64,000 bases of DNA from positions 3,658,001-3,722,000 of the forward strand of contig NZ_CP159253.1 of the NCBI RefSeq assembly GCF_040438645.1, given 5' to 3'. This DNA is from Mesorhizobium sp. WSM2240 (GTDB lineage Bacteria > Pseudomonadota > Alphaproteobacteria > Rhizobiales > Rhizobiaceae). Position 1 is the stretch's first letter. The number at the start of each line of letters is the position of its first letter. The translations under genes were made by a program, and so were the position numbers. Below, in pieces: positions 17,665 through 26,302 of the stretch. The notes under the pieces are model-generated. The model ran no database searches and was not told where the DNA came from. It saw only the letters and a list, made by a program, of their open reading frames with translations.

Positions 17665-18491
17665 GGCTCAGGACCTGTTAATTTCGATTGTGATGTGATT
17701 CACGGCTTCCAAAAGGAGGCTGTGATGGGTGATTTGTTTTTGCTGAGCGAGCGCCAGATGGCGCGGGTATCGCCGTTCTTTCCGCTGTCGCACGGGGTGC
17801 CGCGGGTCGATGACCGGCCAGTTGTGCGCGGCATCGTCTATGTGATCCGCAACGGTCTGGAAGGACGCGCCGACTGGCTACGGTCCGCACAAGACGCTCT
17901 ATAGCCGCTTCATCCGCCGGAGCCGGATGGGTGTCTTCGACCGCATCTTCGCCGGGCTCGCCGGCGAAGGGCCGAAACCCGAGCGTATCATGATCGACGC
18001 GACGCATCTGAAGGCCCACCGCACCGCGGCGAGCCTTTCTAAAATGGGGATGTTCCCCGTCGTATCGGGCGAACAAAGGGCGGTCTGAACTCGAAGCTTC
18101 ACACCGTTTGCGACGGCGAAGGCAGGCCGATCATCCTGCTCCTGTCGGAAGGCCAGATGAGCGACTACAAGGGCGCCCGTATCGTGCTCGGCGCGCTCCC
18201 ACCGGCCTCTCATCTGATCGCCGATCGCGGCTATGACAGCGCCTGGTTCCGGGAGGAACTCGAAGCCAGGGGCATCGAACCGTGCATCCCGTCGAGCCGA
18301 AGCCGAAAAGTCTCATACGCCTACGACATCGCCCTCTATCGTCAACGCCACAAGGTCGAGAACCTGTTCGCAAAGCTCAAGGACTGGCGGCGCCTCGCCA
18401 CCCGCTACGACAGATGCGCCCACACCTTCTTTTCGGCCATCTGCATTGCAGCCGCCGTCATCTTCTGGCTCTGATCAATGAGCCCTGCGCC
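17665..18491 (+). mobile_element. IS5-family (IS427-like group) insertion sequence, 827 bp
   Basis: The ends read GGCTCAGGACC (17665) and, on the opposite strand, GGCGCAGGGCTC (18491), imperfect terminal inverted repeats of about 18 bp. A TA dinucleotide flanks each side (17663-17664 and 18492-18493), fitting the 2-bp TA target duplication of this group. Length and the transposase fit IS427-type elements. It is inserted between fdhC and a nucleoside deaminase gene, and its last base supplies the G of the deaminase stop codon on the minus strand. Confidence 0.8.
17725..18474 (+). pseudogene. IS5-family transposase, broken by two frame changes
   Basis: Frame 1 gives MGDLFLLSERQMARVSPFFP to about 17857, then the expected WKDAPTGYGPHKTLYSRF continues one frame over to about 18055. 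After that the frame returns for GRTKGGLNSKLHTVCDG and the DDE-domain end (HLIADRGYDSAW, RQRHKVENLFAKLKDWRR). The first change looks like a 5-base loss in the usual NGLQWKDAP region. The second is a missing C in the CCCC run near 18053-18056. Some IS5 relatives use programmed frameshifting at about the second site, so only the first is certain damage. GGAGG lies upstream of the ATG at 17725. Confidence 0.8.
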
Positions 18492-18964
18492 TAAACCTTG
18501 CCCAGATGCTTCGGCCAGAATTCCTGGTGGACTTCGGCGGCTTCGTCTTCGAGGTTCGTCGGGCCAACCACAGTGACGGCACGCGCGCCGGTCTGCAACA
18601 CCGCCCGGCTAGGCACGTTCAACCCGATCCCAGCAATCTCGCCAAGCCGCGTTTCGGAGCACGCAAACACCATACGCCCGATACCCGACCAGTAGATCGC
18701 CCCGGAGCACATCGCGCACGGCTCAGTGCTGGTGTAGAGCGTGCAGTCAGCGAGAAAAGCAGAGTCGTAGTGCTGCGCCGCCAGTTTAACCAGGTTCATC
18801 TCGGCGTGGTTTGTCATATCGTGGCCGGTGAAGACGCTGTCTTCGGCGCGCAGGATGACTTCGCCTTCCTTTACCAGCACCGAGCCAAACGGTTCGTCGC
18901 CGTTTGCCATCGCGGATTTCGAGAGCGCAATCGCCTCGCGCAGAAACGGCTCGTGATTTTCCAT
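18491..18964 (-). CDS. Nucleoside deaminase (cytidine/deoxycytidylate deaminase superfamily)
   Basis: A 157-residue zinc deaminase. The catalytic motifs are complete: HAEMN (zinc His and catalytic Glu) and PCAMC (two zinc cysteines). The SVFTGHDMTNHAE and AIYWSGIGRMVFACSE segments place it near the guanine/tRNA-adenosine deaminase branch rather than CDA. Start ATG at 18964 with GGGGG just upstream; a TTG 4 codons earlier is possible. The stop codon TAG straddles the IS insertion: TA is the target duplication and G is the first IS base, so the original C-terminus may have been slightly different. Substrate is not determinable from sequence. Confidence 0.85.
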   Translation of the reverse strand: MENHEPFLREAIALSKSAMANGDEPFGSVLVKEGEVILRAEDSVFTGHDMTNHAEMNLVKLAAQHYDSAFLADCTLYTSTEPCAMCSGAIYWSGIGRMVFACSETRLGEIAGIGLNVPSRAVLQTGARAVTVVGPTNLEDEAAEVHQEFWPKHLGKV

Positions 18965-19042
18965 GAGAGCCCCCAAGAGTTAGAGTGGGATGATCTTCCC
19001 TCGGATCGGAGGGATTTCCAAGGGCTGCAAATCAGATTCAAG

Positions 19043-19102
19043 ATTCGGTGATCTGCATCGCTGCAACCGTCATCTTCTGGTTCTAATCAATGAGTCCTAA
19101 GC
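19043..19102 (+). repeat. Remnant of a second IS5-family 3' end
   Basis: About 60 bp matching the last codons and right terminal repeat of the IS at 17665-18491: the translation ...ICIAATVIFWF-stop mirrors ...ICIAAAVIFWL-stop, and ATCAATGAGTCCT mirrors ATCAATGAGCCCT. It has the same orientation. The deaminase gene therefore lies between two directly repeated IS ends. No other part of a second element is seen. Confidence 0.7.
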
Positions 19103-19313
19103 TTGGTGGATCATTCCTTGGGCCGTCGTCCGCATGGGCGACGGCAAAGTGTCCCTCGAAGCGCGAACAGCAGCGCCCTGCCGGGCATCTCCCCATCAAG
19201 GGCGCGTCTCCTCACCGGCGTTTTGGCGGAACCGCGATGACCGCCAATCTCCCGCTTGAGATGTCAGGCAGGGCAGAGGGGCGAAGGGGCTCCGAATGGA
19301 TCGCAACTGTGTT

Positions 19314-19529
19314 TTACGACGGCGGTTCCTCCGGCTCCGCTGCAGCGATCTCGCCACTTCCGGGATCCCCTGTCCAGGCCGTGCCAACGAGATTGTGGCC
19401 GGGATCACCCACGCGCGTGCTGGGCGTGCTGTAGACCTCCCAAGCCGGCCGCTGTTCCGCGTTCATGAAATACCCGGCGCCGAACGCGATCGCGATGGCG
19501 ACGACTATACCCGTCAATATCATGCCCAT
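19314..19529 (-). CDS. Small membrane-anchored hypothetical protein
   Basis: A 71-residue protein: an N-terminal hydrophobic segment (ILTGIVVAIAIAFGAGYFM) then a polar tail containing YSTPSTRVGDPGHNLVG. The ATG at 19529 is preferred because GGAG/GGCGGG precedes it; the frame stays open 51 codons upstream but that part is Arg-rich and overlaps noncoding sequence. Similar short proteins with the TRVGDPG motif occur in Rhizobiales, with unknown function. Expected at the inner membrane with the tail in the periplasm. Confidence 0.6.
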   Translation of the reverse strand: MGMILTGIVVAIAIAFGAGYFMNAEQRPAWEVYSTPSTRVGDPGHNLVGTAWTGDPGSGEIAAAEPEEPPS

Positions 19530-19590
19530 CCCGCCTTCTCCCTTTCTTCTCCACTCAACGGAAACCGCCGATGTCGAGAGTCCGCAGCGC

Positions 19591-20367
19591 TCACTGCGGC
19601 GTCTGTATTTGCTGCGCTGGAGCTTCCGGCGCGGTGGCCGGAGAATCTGCCTCGCTTTCCTGCGCCTGATATTGGAGATCAAGCGCCGTCAGTGCGAGCA
19701 ATGGTTCTGGCATGGGAGCGCCGGCAAGCCTGAGCTTCCTGGCTGCGTCCTGACATGCCGCTATGTCGTTGGCGTCGGCAAGTTCCTCGGCCCTGGCGAG
19801 GCTCAGCGGAACGTCTGCCTCCGCTTCCGTGGCGTCAATCGGTACCGGTGCGCTCAGGCTGGAGGTTTGCGGCGCATTCTCCACATTACCTTCCGCTGCT
19901 TGCTCGGTGTTCGCGTCCGGCGCCTCGTGTGCCGGACCGCTTTGCCCGGATATGTCCTGCGCGGAACCGCCCTCGGCGGCTGGCTCCGGCGGCACGGCCT
20001 CGCCCGAAGCCGGCGAGGAATCCTCCCCCGCGGCGGCGCTCTCTTCATCGGCTGCCACCGCCTCTTGATCCGCGGGTTGCGCCGGCGCATCGGCCGTTTT
20101 CTCTCCGGCAGGCTCCTCAGCTTTTTCCGAGGGCTCGTCCGGGGCAGCCGCTGTGGCGGGTGCGTCCCCCGGCGCAGCGGCTTCGGGCTGATTCTCCCGC
20201 ACGAAGGCAAGAAGTTCCTGGCAGAGGTTGGCGGGCCCATCTGCCTGCTGGGGAGCGGGCGTTGCGGTCTGGGCCGCCGGAGCAGCCGGCTCTGGCGCCG
20301 TGTTCGTCTGGGCCAACGAAGTTGACGCCGACAGGGCGAATATCCCTGCTAGGACCAATGTTCTCAT
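19591..20367 (-). CDS. Secreted Ala/Pro/Glu-rich hypothetical protein
   Basis: A 258-residue protein with a signal peptide (TLVLAGIFALSASTSLAQ). Residues 20-160 are low-complexity, rich in Ala, Pro and Glu and probably disordered, with one conserved-looking island (NLCQELLAFVREN). The C-terminal part (LADANDIAACQDAARKLRLAGAPMPEPLLALTALD) looks like a folded helical segment. Two cysteines might form a disulfide. No known domain recognised. It follows the small membrane protein gene in the minus orientation with a 61-bp gap and may share its transcript. Confidence 0.65.
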   Translation of the reverse strand: MRTLVLAGIFALSASTSLAQTNTAPEPAAPAAQTATPAPQQADGPANLCQELLAFVRENQPEAAAPGDAPATAAAPDEPSEKAEEPAGEKTADAPAQPADQEAVAADEESAAAGEDSSPASGEAVPPEPAAEGGSAQDISGQSGPAHEAPDANTEQAAEGNVENAPQTSSLSAPVPIDATEAEADVPLSLARAEELADANDIAACQDAARKLRLAGAPMPEPLLALTALDLQYQAQESEADSPATAPEAPAQQIQTPQ

Positions 20368-20654
20368 CGCTCAGGCTCCTCCCTGATGAAACTCCATCCG
20401 CTTGCCGTTAATACTAAACGCAGAGTGTGCCCGAACGATCCATGGACATGCAAGGCCTAATGCCGGCACGCTGTTCGACACCGGCGGGCAAGATGGACCT
20501 GTTGGACTCCAAGCTTGAGATCACGCGATCGGAGCCGGCGCGCTTGTGGGCCTGATAAGCGATGGAGGTATTAACTTTGCGGACAGCATCATCAGGGAAG
20601 CCTTGAGATGAAGCATGCCTGACCGTTGGCCGATACAGCCTCTGAAGGCCAATA

Positions 20655-21587
20655 TTAGCCGGTCGTTCGAATGAGGGCCTCGACTTCGGCTAACGTGGGC
20701 ATGGAAGGCGCCGTGCCAGGTCTCGTCACCGAAATCCCGGCGACCGCGCAGGCAAAGCGCACCGCTTCCAGCGGAGGCAGCCCGCGCGACAGTGCCGCCG
20801 CCAGGCCGCCATTGAACGCATCGCCGGCCCCCGTCGTCTCGACAACCGCTCCAGCCCGAAAAGCGGGAATGAGTGCAGACTGTACGGCCGAGTGGAGCAG
20901 TGCACCCTTCTCTCCCAGCGTGACAACGACCGTGCCAACGCCCATCGCAAGCAGCCTGTCGGCCGCGCGGCGCGCGTCATCAACGGTCTCGACCTTGATT
21001 CCGGTCAGTTCTTCGGTCTCGGTCTCGTTCGGAGTGAGATAGTCTGCGAGGCCAAAAATCCGTTCCGGCAGGCTCGCCGCGGGAGCGGGGTTGAGGATCG
21101 TCGTCGCGCCGGCCGCACGGGCGATCTCCAGCGCGTGCAGGGCGGCCTCGATCGGCTGCTCCAGTTGCGTGACGAACACGCCAGCGGCGCTGATGAGCGC
21201 GGCATTTGCATCAATGTCGGCGGCAGAGATCAGCGAGGCTGCGCCCGGACAGACGATGATCGCGTTGTTGCCGGTCGTCTCCTCAACGAAAATGTAGGCC
21301 GCTCCGGTATAGCTTTCAGGGGTCTCGACGACCGCCGACTTGACGCCGGCCTCCCTCCAGGTCGCCCTCGCCATCTCCGCGAAGGGATCGCGGCCGAGCC
21401 GCGTGATGAAGGTGACGTCCGCGCCCAGTTTGCCGGCGGCCACCGCCTGGTTCGAGCCCTTGCCACCAGGCCCGAGCTTGAAATCCGAGCCGAGAATGGT
21501 TTCTCCCATGCGCGGCGCCCGCGCCGCCCGGTAGGCCGTATCGGCGACGAAGACGCCGAGGATGACGACCGGCTTTTGCGTGATCAT
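20655..21587 (-). CDS. PfkB-family sugar kinase (ribokinase-like)
   Basis: A 310-residue kinase. The PfkB signatures are clear: GGKGSNQAVAAGKLGA (residues 41-56) and the catalytic TTGAGDAFNGG with the base Asp256. NPAP near 166 and NETE near 187 are typical of ribokinases. It phosphorylates a sugar with ATP in the cytoplasm; ribose is the usual substrate but the context (FucU-type mutarotase, MalK-type transporter) leaves the sugar open. Seven bases separate it from the mutarotase gene upstream on the same strand. Confidence 0.88.
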   Translation of the reverse strand: MITQKPVVILGVFVADTAYRAARAPRMGETILGSDFKLGPGGKGSNQAVAAGKLGADVTFITRLGRDPFAEMARATWREAGVKSAVVETPESYTGAAYIFVEETTGNNAIIVCPGAASLISAADIDANAALISAAGVFVTQLEQPIEAALHALEIARAAGATTILNPAPAASLPERIFGLADYLTPNETETEELTGIKVETVDDARRAADRLLAMGVGTVVVTLGEKGALLHSAVQSALIPAFRAGAVVETTGAGDAFNGGLAAALSRGLPPLEAVRFACAVAGISVTRPGTAPSMPTLAEVEALIRTTG

Positions 21588-21593
21588 CGAACT

Positions 21594-22049
21594 CTACCCG
21601 GCATCCGGCGGAATGACGCCCTTGCGGAAAGCGAAGCAGCCGTAGAAACGCCGCTCGCCCGTCTGGATGACGCAATAGGCCTGCTTGGCCCGCTCGTAGA
21701 AGGCATAACGCTCGATCGAGATCATCGGCCAGGATTTGCCCTCGGCCTCATCGATCGCCTTCTGGACCTCCTCCTGAACGGGCGGGATCTCATCCGGCCT
21801 GCCGACGATCTCCATACGGGCCGCGGCGTCCTCGACAAAGCTGTCGAGCGGATAGACGGAAAGGATTGCGGTTGCGGCCTCCGCCGCGCTCGTGTTGTCG
21901 ATCCTGAGCAGCTTGCCGAGCCGCGTCTGCCGGGCGACGGAATCGGACGGGAAGTTCGTGTCGGCGATGATCAGGTCGTCGCCATGTCCCATGGCGCGCA
22001 GCGCCTGCAGCACGTCCGCGTTGAGAAGCGGATGGATACCCTTCAGCAT
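21594..22049 (-). CDS. RbsD/FucU-family sugar mutarotase
   Basis: A 151-residue protein with the FucU/RbsD pattern: MLKGIHPLLNADVLQALRAMGHGD at the N-terminus (catalytic His region), DTNFPSDSVA, and the C-terminal RRFYGCFAFRKGVI. These enzymes interconvert sugar anomers so that the kinase receives the right form. Length fits FucU more than RbsD. It lies between the PfkB kinase and the ABC ATPase gene in the same direction, so it probably acts on the imported sugar. Confidence 0.87.
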   Translation of the reverse strand: MLKGIHPLLNADVLQALRAMGHGDDLIIADTNFPSDSVARQTRLGKLLRIDNTSAAEAATAILSVYPLDSFVEDAAARMEIVGRPDEIPPVQEEVQKAIDEAEGKSWPMISIERYAFYERAKQAYCVIQTGERRFYGCFAFRKGVIPPDAG

Positions 22050-22098
22050 TCAGCTAGACCCTCCGGGGTTGTCGATGGTTTGGCAGTGGCCGCCATGT

Positions 22099-23148
22099 TC
22101 AGATTCGCCGTCCGCTCTGCGGGTCGAACAGATGCACCACATCCTTGCGAGGCCGGAGGTGGAGCGAGTCGCCCGGCCTGAAATCATGGCGCTCGCGAAA
22201 CAGCGCGACGATTTCGCTTTCACCGAAGCGCAGGACGACCGTGGTTTCCGAGCCGGTGGGTTCGACCACCGAGATGCGCGCCGGGAGGCCGTCGTCGGCG
22301 ATTTCGAAATGCTCCGGCCGGACTCCGTAGAGGACCTCCTGGCCTTCGGAAACCGCGTGGCTGCCGGAAAAGGGCAGGCTCGCGCCGTCTATGACGACCC
22401 GCCCGCCCTCAATCTTGCCCTTCAGCATGTTCATCGCCGGCGATCCGATAAAACCAGCCACGAATACGTTGGCCGGCCGATCGAAGAGTTCGAGCGGCGC
22501 GCCCATCTGCTCGATCCGTCCGGCTTGCATGACGACGATCTTGTCGGCCATCGTCATCGCCTCGATCTGATCGTGGGTGACGTAGATCGTCGTCGTCTTC
22601 AGGCGCTGGTGCAGTTCCTTGATCTCGGCGCGCATCTGCACGCGAAGCTTGGCGTCGAGATTGGATAGCGGCTCGTCGAACAGGAAGACTTGCGGGTCGC
22701 GCACGATGGCGCGGCCCATAGCGACGCGCTGGCGCTGGCCGCCGGACAACTGGCGCGGATAGCGGTCGAGGTAGGGGCCGAGGTCGAGGATCTCCGCAGC
22801 CCTGCGGACGCGCTCGGCGATGACGGCCGGATCGGCGCGGCGCAATTTGAGCGCAAAGGCCATGTTCTGCGCCACCGTCTTGTGCGGGTAAAGTGCGTAG
22901 TTCTGGAACACCATCGCGATGTCGCGCTTGCCCGGCGGCAGATGGTTCACCACGCGGTCGCCGATGACGATCGCTCCGCCGGTCACCGCCTCCAGGCCGG
23001 CGACCATCCTGAGCAAAGTGGACTTGCCGCAGCCGGATGGGCCAACCAGCACGACAAACTCGCCGTCCGCTATGTCGACGCTCACGCCGTGCAGGATTTT
23101 CACGGCCCCGAACGCCTTCGATACATCGCGGATTGCTACTTGCGCCAT
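22099..23148 (-). CDS. ABC sugar transporter ATP-binding protein, MalK/UgpC type
   Basis: A 349-residue ATPase with Walker A GPSGCGKST (residues 36-44), Q-loop MVFQNYALYPH, signature LSGGQRQR (134-141) and FDEPLSNLD. The C-terminal regulatory domain (residues 240-349) with VRPEH and VEPTGSETTVVLRFG is the MalK-type OB-fold extension. It energises the importer whose binding protein and permeases are encoded divergently at 23426-27216. It is the first gene of the minus-strand arm that continues into the mutarotase and kinase. Confidence 0.92.
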   Translation of the reverse strand: MAQVAIRDVSKAFGAVKILHGVSVDIADGEFVVLVGPSGCGKSTLLRMVAGLEAVTGGAIVIGDRVVNHLPPGKRDIAMVFQNYALYPHKTVAQNMAFALKLRRADPAVIAERVRRAAEILDLGPYLDRYPRQLSGGQRQRVAMGRAIVRDPQVFLFDEPLSNLDAKLRVQMRAEIKELHQRLKTTTIYVTHDQIEAMTMADKIVVMQAGRIEQMGAPLELFDRPANVFVAGFIGSPAMNMLKGKIEGGRVVIDGASLPFSGSHAVSEGQEVLYGVRPEHFEIADDGLPARISVVEPTGSETTVVLRFGESEIVALFRERHDFRPGDSLHLRPRKDVVHLFDPQSGRRI

Positions 23149-23344
23149 CTTCCCCCCAGCGTCTCTTTTGGCCAGAAGCTAGTCAACAGGATCGGTCAAG
23201 TCCACAGCACAAATCGCGGTGGGACCAATTAGCCAGTCGCGTTGACTCCGGCCCGACTTCATCCATAGTGTCAGCCGCTTTCTAACGTCTTGATGTCCCT
23301 GACCGCCGACGGAAACGGCACGTAATTCAATCTATTGGCTGTTT

Positions 23345-23369
23345 CCGACCGGGTGGAACGGCCGGTCGG
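23345..23369. promoter_or_regulatory. Perfect inverted repeat in the divergent sugar-operon promoter region
   Basis: CCGACCGG at 23345-23352 and CCGGTCGG at 23362-23369 are perfect 8-bp arms around a 9-base centre. They lie 57 bp upstream of the binding-protein ATG, between the two divergent arms of the sugar operon (23149-23425). An operator for a local repressor is the likely reading; a leader hairpin is possible. No regulator gene is adjacent. Confidence 0.45.
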
Positions 23370-23425
23370 TGTCGGGAAATCAATTCGCTGCATTGCCCTA
23401 ATCATGTTCTGGGAGGAACGACGAC

Positions 23426-25084
23426 ATGAAGGTAGGAATCTACGAACAACTGGTGCGCGCCGGAAAGACCCGGCGCGATGTGCTCAAGGGCGCGGCGAGC
23501 GTAGCCGCTCTCGCAGCCGCATCGACGGGAGCGCTCGGCGCGCTGACCCGCCAGGCGTCGGCGCAAGACAATCTGCGCGCGCAAATCCTGCAAATACCCG
23601 GAGTCGGCAAGGGCTCGCCGACGGATGCGGATTGGCAGAAGGTTGGCGAGCTCTGCCTTGGCGCGACCAAAGCGGCCGTCAAGGAAGGCGAGTTCGCCGG
23701 TGTTGAGTTGACCTTCATGGGTCTCAACAACCAGAACCTGCATAACTTCCTGTTCCGCGGCTTCTTGAAGCCATGGGAGGCTTATACGGGGGCCAAAATC
23801 AACTGGATCGACCTCGCCCAGGCCGACTACAACGCGCGCCTGCAGCAGTCGATTGCCACCAGCACTGTCGATTTCGACATCATCGAGATGGGCGCGCCGT
23901 TCGAGGGCGATACCGCCAGCAAAGGCCTGCTCGACGAGATGCCCGATTGGGTCAAGACCCAGATCGAGGCGGACGACCTCGTCGGCTACCTGCAACCGCC
24001 GGTGGGCACTTGGGACGGCAAGACCTATCGCGTCACGATCGACGGTGACTGCCACACCTTCGCGTACCGCAAGGACTACTTGACCGATCCCGCGATCAGC
24101 GGCGCGACAGGCATGACCGAAGCGCCCACGACCTGGCAGCAGGTGAACGAGTTCAGCAAGAAGGTGAAGGGCCAGAAGGACCCGCTGACCGGGCTCGACG
24201 CCTACGGTTTCCTCGACCCGCTCAAGGGCTGGGGCGGCTTCGGCTTCTACTTCCTCGAAGACCGCGCAACCGCCTATGCCAAGCACCCGGACGACAAGGC
24301 CTGGCTGTTCGACCCGGACACCATGAAGCCGCGTGTCAACAATCCGGCCTTCGTGCAGGCGATCCAGGACGTCATGGATCTGATCGCAGCCGGCGCCTAT
24401 CCGTCGGACCAGATCAACGCCGACCCAGGCACAACCGCCTTCCAGCAGTTCCTCGCCGGCACCGGCGCGGCGCTGACTTGGTGGGGCGACGTGGGCTCCA
24501 ACGCCCGCACCTCCGATACGTCCGTGGTGGGCGACGTGGTGGGCTTTTCGATCAACCCAGGTTCGGACAGGGTCTACAACTCGAAGACCAGCGAGTGGGA
24601 GACGCCCGAAGGCGGCAATTTCGCGCCCAACATGGCTTACATTGGTTGGGGCGTCTATGTGACGAGCCGCGTCTCGGGCGACGAGAAAAAGCGCAAGGCG
24701 GCCTGGAGTGCGGCAGCGCACCTCGGCGGCAAAGACCTTTCGCTCTGGACCGCCGCCTATCCGTCCGGGTTCCAGCCTTACCGCCAGTCGCACTTCAATT
24801 ACGATGAGTGGGAGGCTGCCGGCTACGACCGCGCATTCATCGAAGACTACCTTGGCTCGAACGCCGACAGCTACAACCACCCCAACGCTGCGATCGAACC
24901 TCGCATCCCCGGCATCTTCCAGTACTACTCGGTCGCCGAGGACGAACTCGCGAAGGGCTTCGCCGGCCAGTACAAGTCGGCTCAGGAAACCGCGGACGCG
25001 ATTGCGGCAGCATGGGAAAAGATCACCGACCAGATCGGGCGGGAGAGCCAGATAAAGCTCTACAAGGCCTCTCTCGGTCTATGA
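23426..25084 (+). CDS. ABC transporter extracellular substrate-binding protein (family 1), Tat-exported
   Basis: A 552-residue solute-binding protein. The N-terminus carries a twin-arginine signal (KTRRDVLKGAASVAALAAAS). The mature part has features of family 1 sugar-binding proteins (NNQNLHNFLFRGFLKPWEAYTGAKINW, ...NADPGTTAFQQFLAGTGAALTWWGD). It is longer than usual (about 430 residues), which is seen in a subset of rhizobial sugar transporters. GGGAGG lies 9 bases before the ATG. Two permease genes follow. The ligand cannot be read from sequence; the neighbouring kinase and mutarotase point to a monosaccharide. Confidence 0.9.
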   Translation: MKVGIYEQLVRAGKTRRDVLKGAASVAALAAASTGALGALTRQASAQDNLRAQILQIPGVGKGSPTDADWQKVGELCLGATKAAVKEGEFAGVELTFMGLNNQNLHNFLFRGFLKPWEAYTGAKINWIDLAQADYNARLQQSIATSTVDFDIIEMGAPFEGDTASKGLLDEMPDWVKTQIEADDLVGYLQPPVGTWDGKTYRVTIDGDCHTFAYRKDYLTDPAISGATGMTEAPTTWQQVNEFSKKVKGQKDPLTGLDAYGFLDPLKGWGGFGFYFLEDRATAYAKHPDDKAWLFDPDTMKPRVNNPAFVQAIQDVMDLIAAGAYPSDQINADPGTTAFQQFLAGTGAALTWWGDVGSNARTSDTSVVGDVVGFSINPGSDRVYNSKTSEWETPEGGNFAPNMAYIGWGVYVTSRVSGDEKKRKAAWSAAAHLGGKDLSLWTAAYPSGFQPYRQSHFNYDEWEAAGYDRAFIEDYLGSNADSYNHPNAAIEPRIPGIFQYYSVAEDELAKGFAGQYKSAQETADAIAAAWEKITDQIGRESQIKLYKASLGL

Positions 25085-25198
25085 GCCAAAACGGGGTGCG
25101 CTCCCGCGCACCCCACCCCTTCCGGCAGGGTGACGGGATGTCCCACGCCGGAGCGCAGGACCGCCTGCGCGCAATCTGCCATCCGAACACGTGTGAAC

Positions 25199-26302
25199 AT
25201 GAACCAGGGTGATCTCCTCCACGTCGTCGCCGCCGACGACATATCAGCAGGGCGGCGGCGCTTCGGCCACGCGATCGTCTGGGGGGCGGCCCTCCTGCTT
25301 GCTGCCGTAGCCGCCGCACAGACCGCGCAGCGGACCGGGCTCGCGGATTTCGGCTTTCAGACCTGGCGGCCTACACTCTACGCCTATATCCTCTGGGCCA
25401 TCTGCCTGTGCTGGAGCCAGGTGCTGATCCGGGGCGAGCATGGCAAGCGCACGCTCTTCGTGCTTCCAGCCGCACTTTTCGTCGTATCGTTGACGGTGTT
25501 CCCGATCCTGTTCGGCCTGGTCATCGCCTTCTCGAGCTGGAACCTGTCCTCACCGCTCGGACGGCAATTCAACGGCCTCGACAACGTTCGGCAGATGTGG
25601 AGCGATCCGTTCTACTGGAACGCGCTGGGCAACATGGTCTGGTATTGCCTGGCAATCCTCGTGGAATACGCCATCGCCTTCGGCCTGGCGCTGCTGCTCA
25701 ATGCCGAGATCCGGGCGCGCAAGTTCTTCCGCGTGGCATTCCTCCTGCCGCTGATGCTTTCGCCGGTCGCTGTGAGTTGGATGATCGGCAAGTCGATGCT
25801 GGAGCTGCGCTTCGGCCCGATCGCGCGCTTCGCGCGATGGCTGGGCTGGGACAACCCATCCTTCTTCGGCTCGCCCGAAATCGCGCGGCTCACGATCATG
25901 GTGCTCGACGCCTGGACCTTCATCCCCTTCATGATGATCATGATCCTCGCCGGCCTACAGGCGATCCCGAAGGAACTGACGGAGGCAGCCCGCGTCGATG
26001 GAGCCGGCCCCTGGAAGACCTTCTGGGAAGTCACATTCCCGCTGATGCTGCCGGTTTCGGTCACGGCGATCCTGATACGTATCATCTTCAAGCTGAAGCT
26101 CGCCGACATAGTCATCAATCTCACCGCTGGTGGTCCTGGCGGAGCCACTGACACGGTGACGTCCTTCATCTTCCGGGAGTATCGCGACCGCTCGAATGTC
26201 GGCTACGGCACGCTGCTTGCGATGGTCTATCTCGTCATCATCATCATCGCGATGACAGCCCTGATGAAACTCGCCGAACGTTTCGCGAGGCCCCGAACAT
26301 GA
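25199..26302 (+). CDS. ABC sugar transporter permease, MalF type
   Basis: A 367-residue permease. The ATG at 25199 is chosen; an in-frame GTG at 25130 would add 23 residues without membrane character. It has about eight hydrophobic segments and the EAA loop TEAARVDGAGPWKTFWEVTFPLMLP that docks on the ATPase. An extra hydrophobic N-terminal pair (residues 20-75) precedes the usual MalF-type core. It overlaps the second permease by 4 bases. Confidence 0.9.
   Translation: MNQGDLLHVVAADDISAGRRRFGHAIVWGAALLLAAVAAAQTAQRTGLADFGFQTWRPTLYAYILWAICLCWSQVLIRGEHGKRTLFVLPAALFVVSLTVFPILFGLVIAFSSWNLSSPLGRQFNGLDNVRQMWSDPFYWNALGNMVWYCLAILVEYAIAFGLALLLNAEIRARKFFRVAFLLPLMLSPVAVSWMIGKSMLELRFGPIARFARWLGWDNPSFFGSPEIARLTIMVLDAWTFIPFMMIMILAGLQAIPKELTEAARVDGAGPWKTFWEVTFPLMLPVSVTAILIRIIFKLKLADIVINLTAGGPGGATDTVTSFIFREYRDRSNVGYGTLLAMVYLVIIIIAMTALMKLAERFARPRT

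Noticed and set aside
19090..19434. Plus-strand frame of 114 codons after the IS remnant
   Set aside because: No family resemblance; overlaps the start of better supported minus-strand genes and the sequence resembles noncoding rhizobial intergenic DNA.
23402..24880. Long minus-strand frame antisense to the ABC binding-protein gene
   Set aside because: Shadow of a clear Tat-exported binding protein; no ribosome site or family resemblance.
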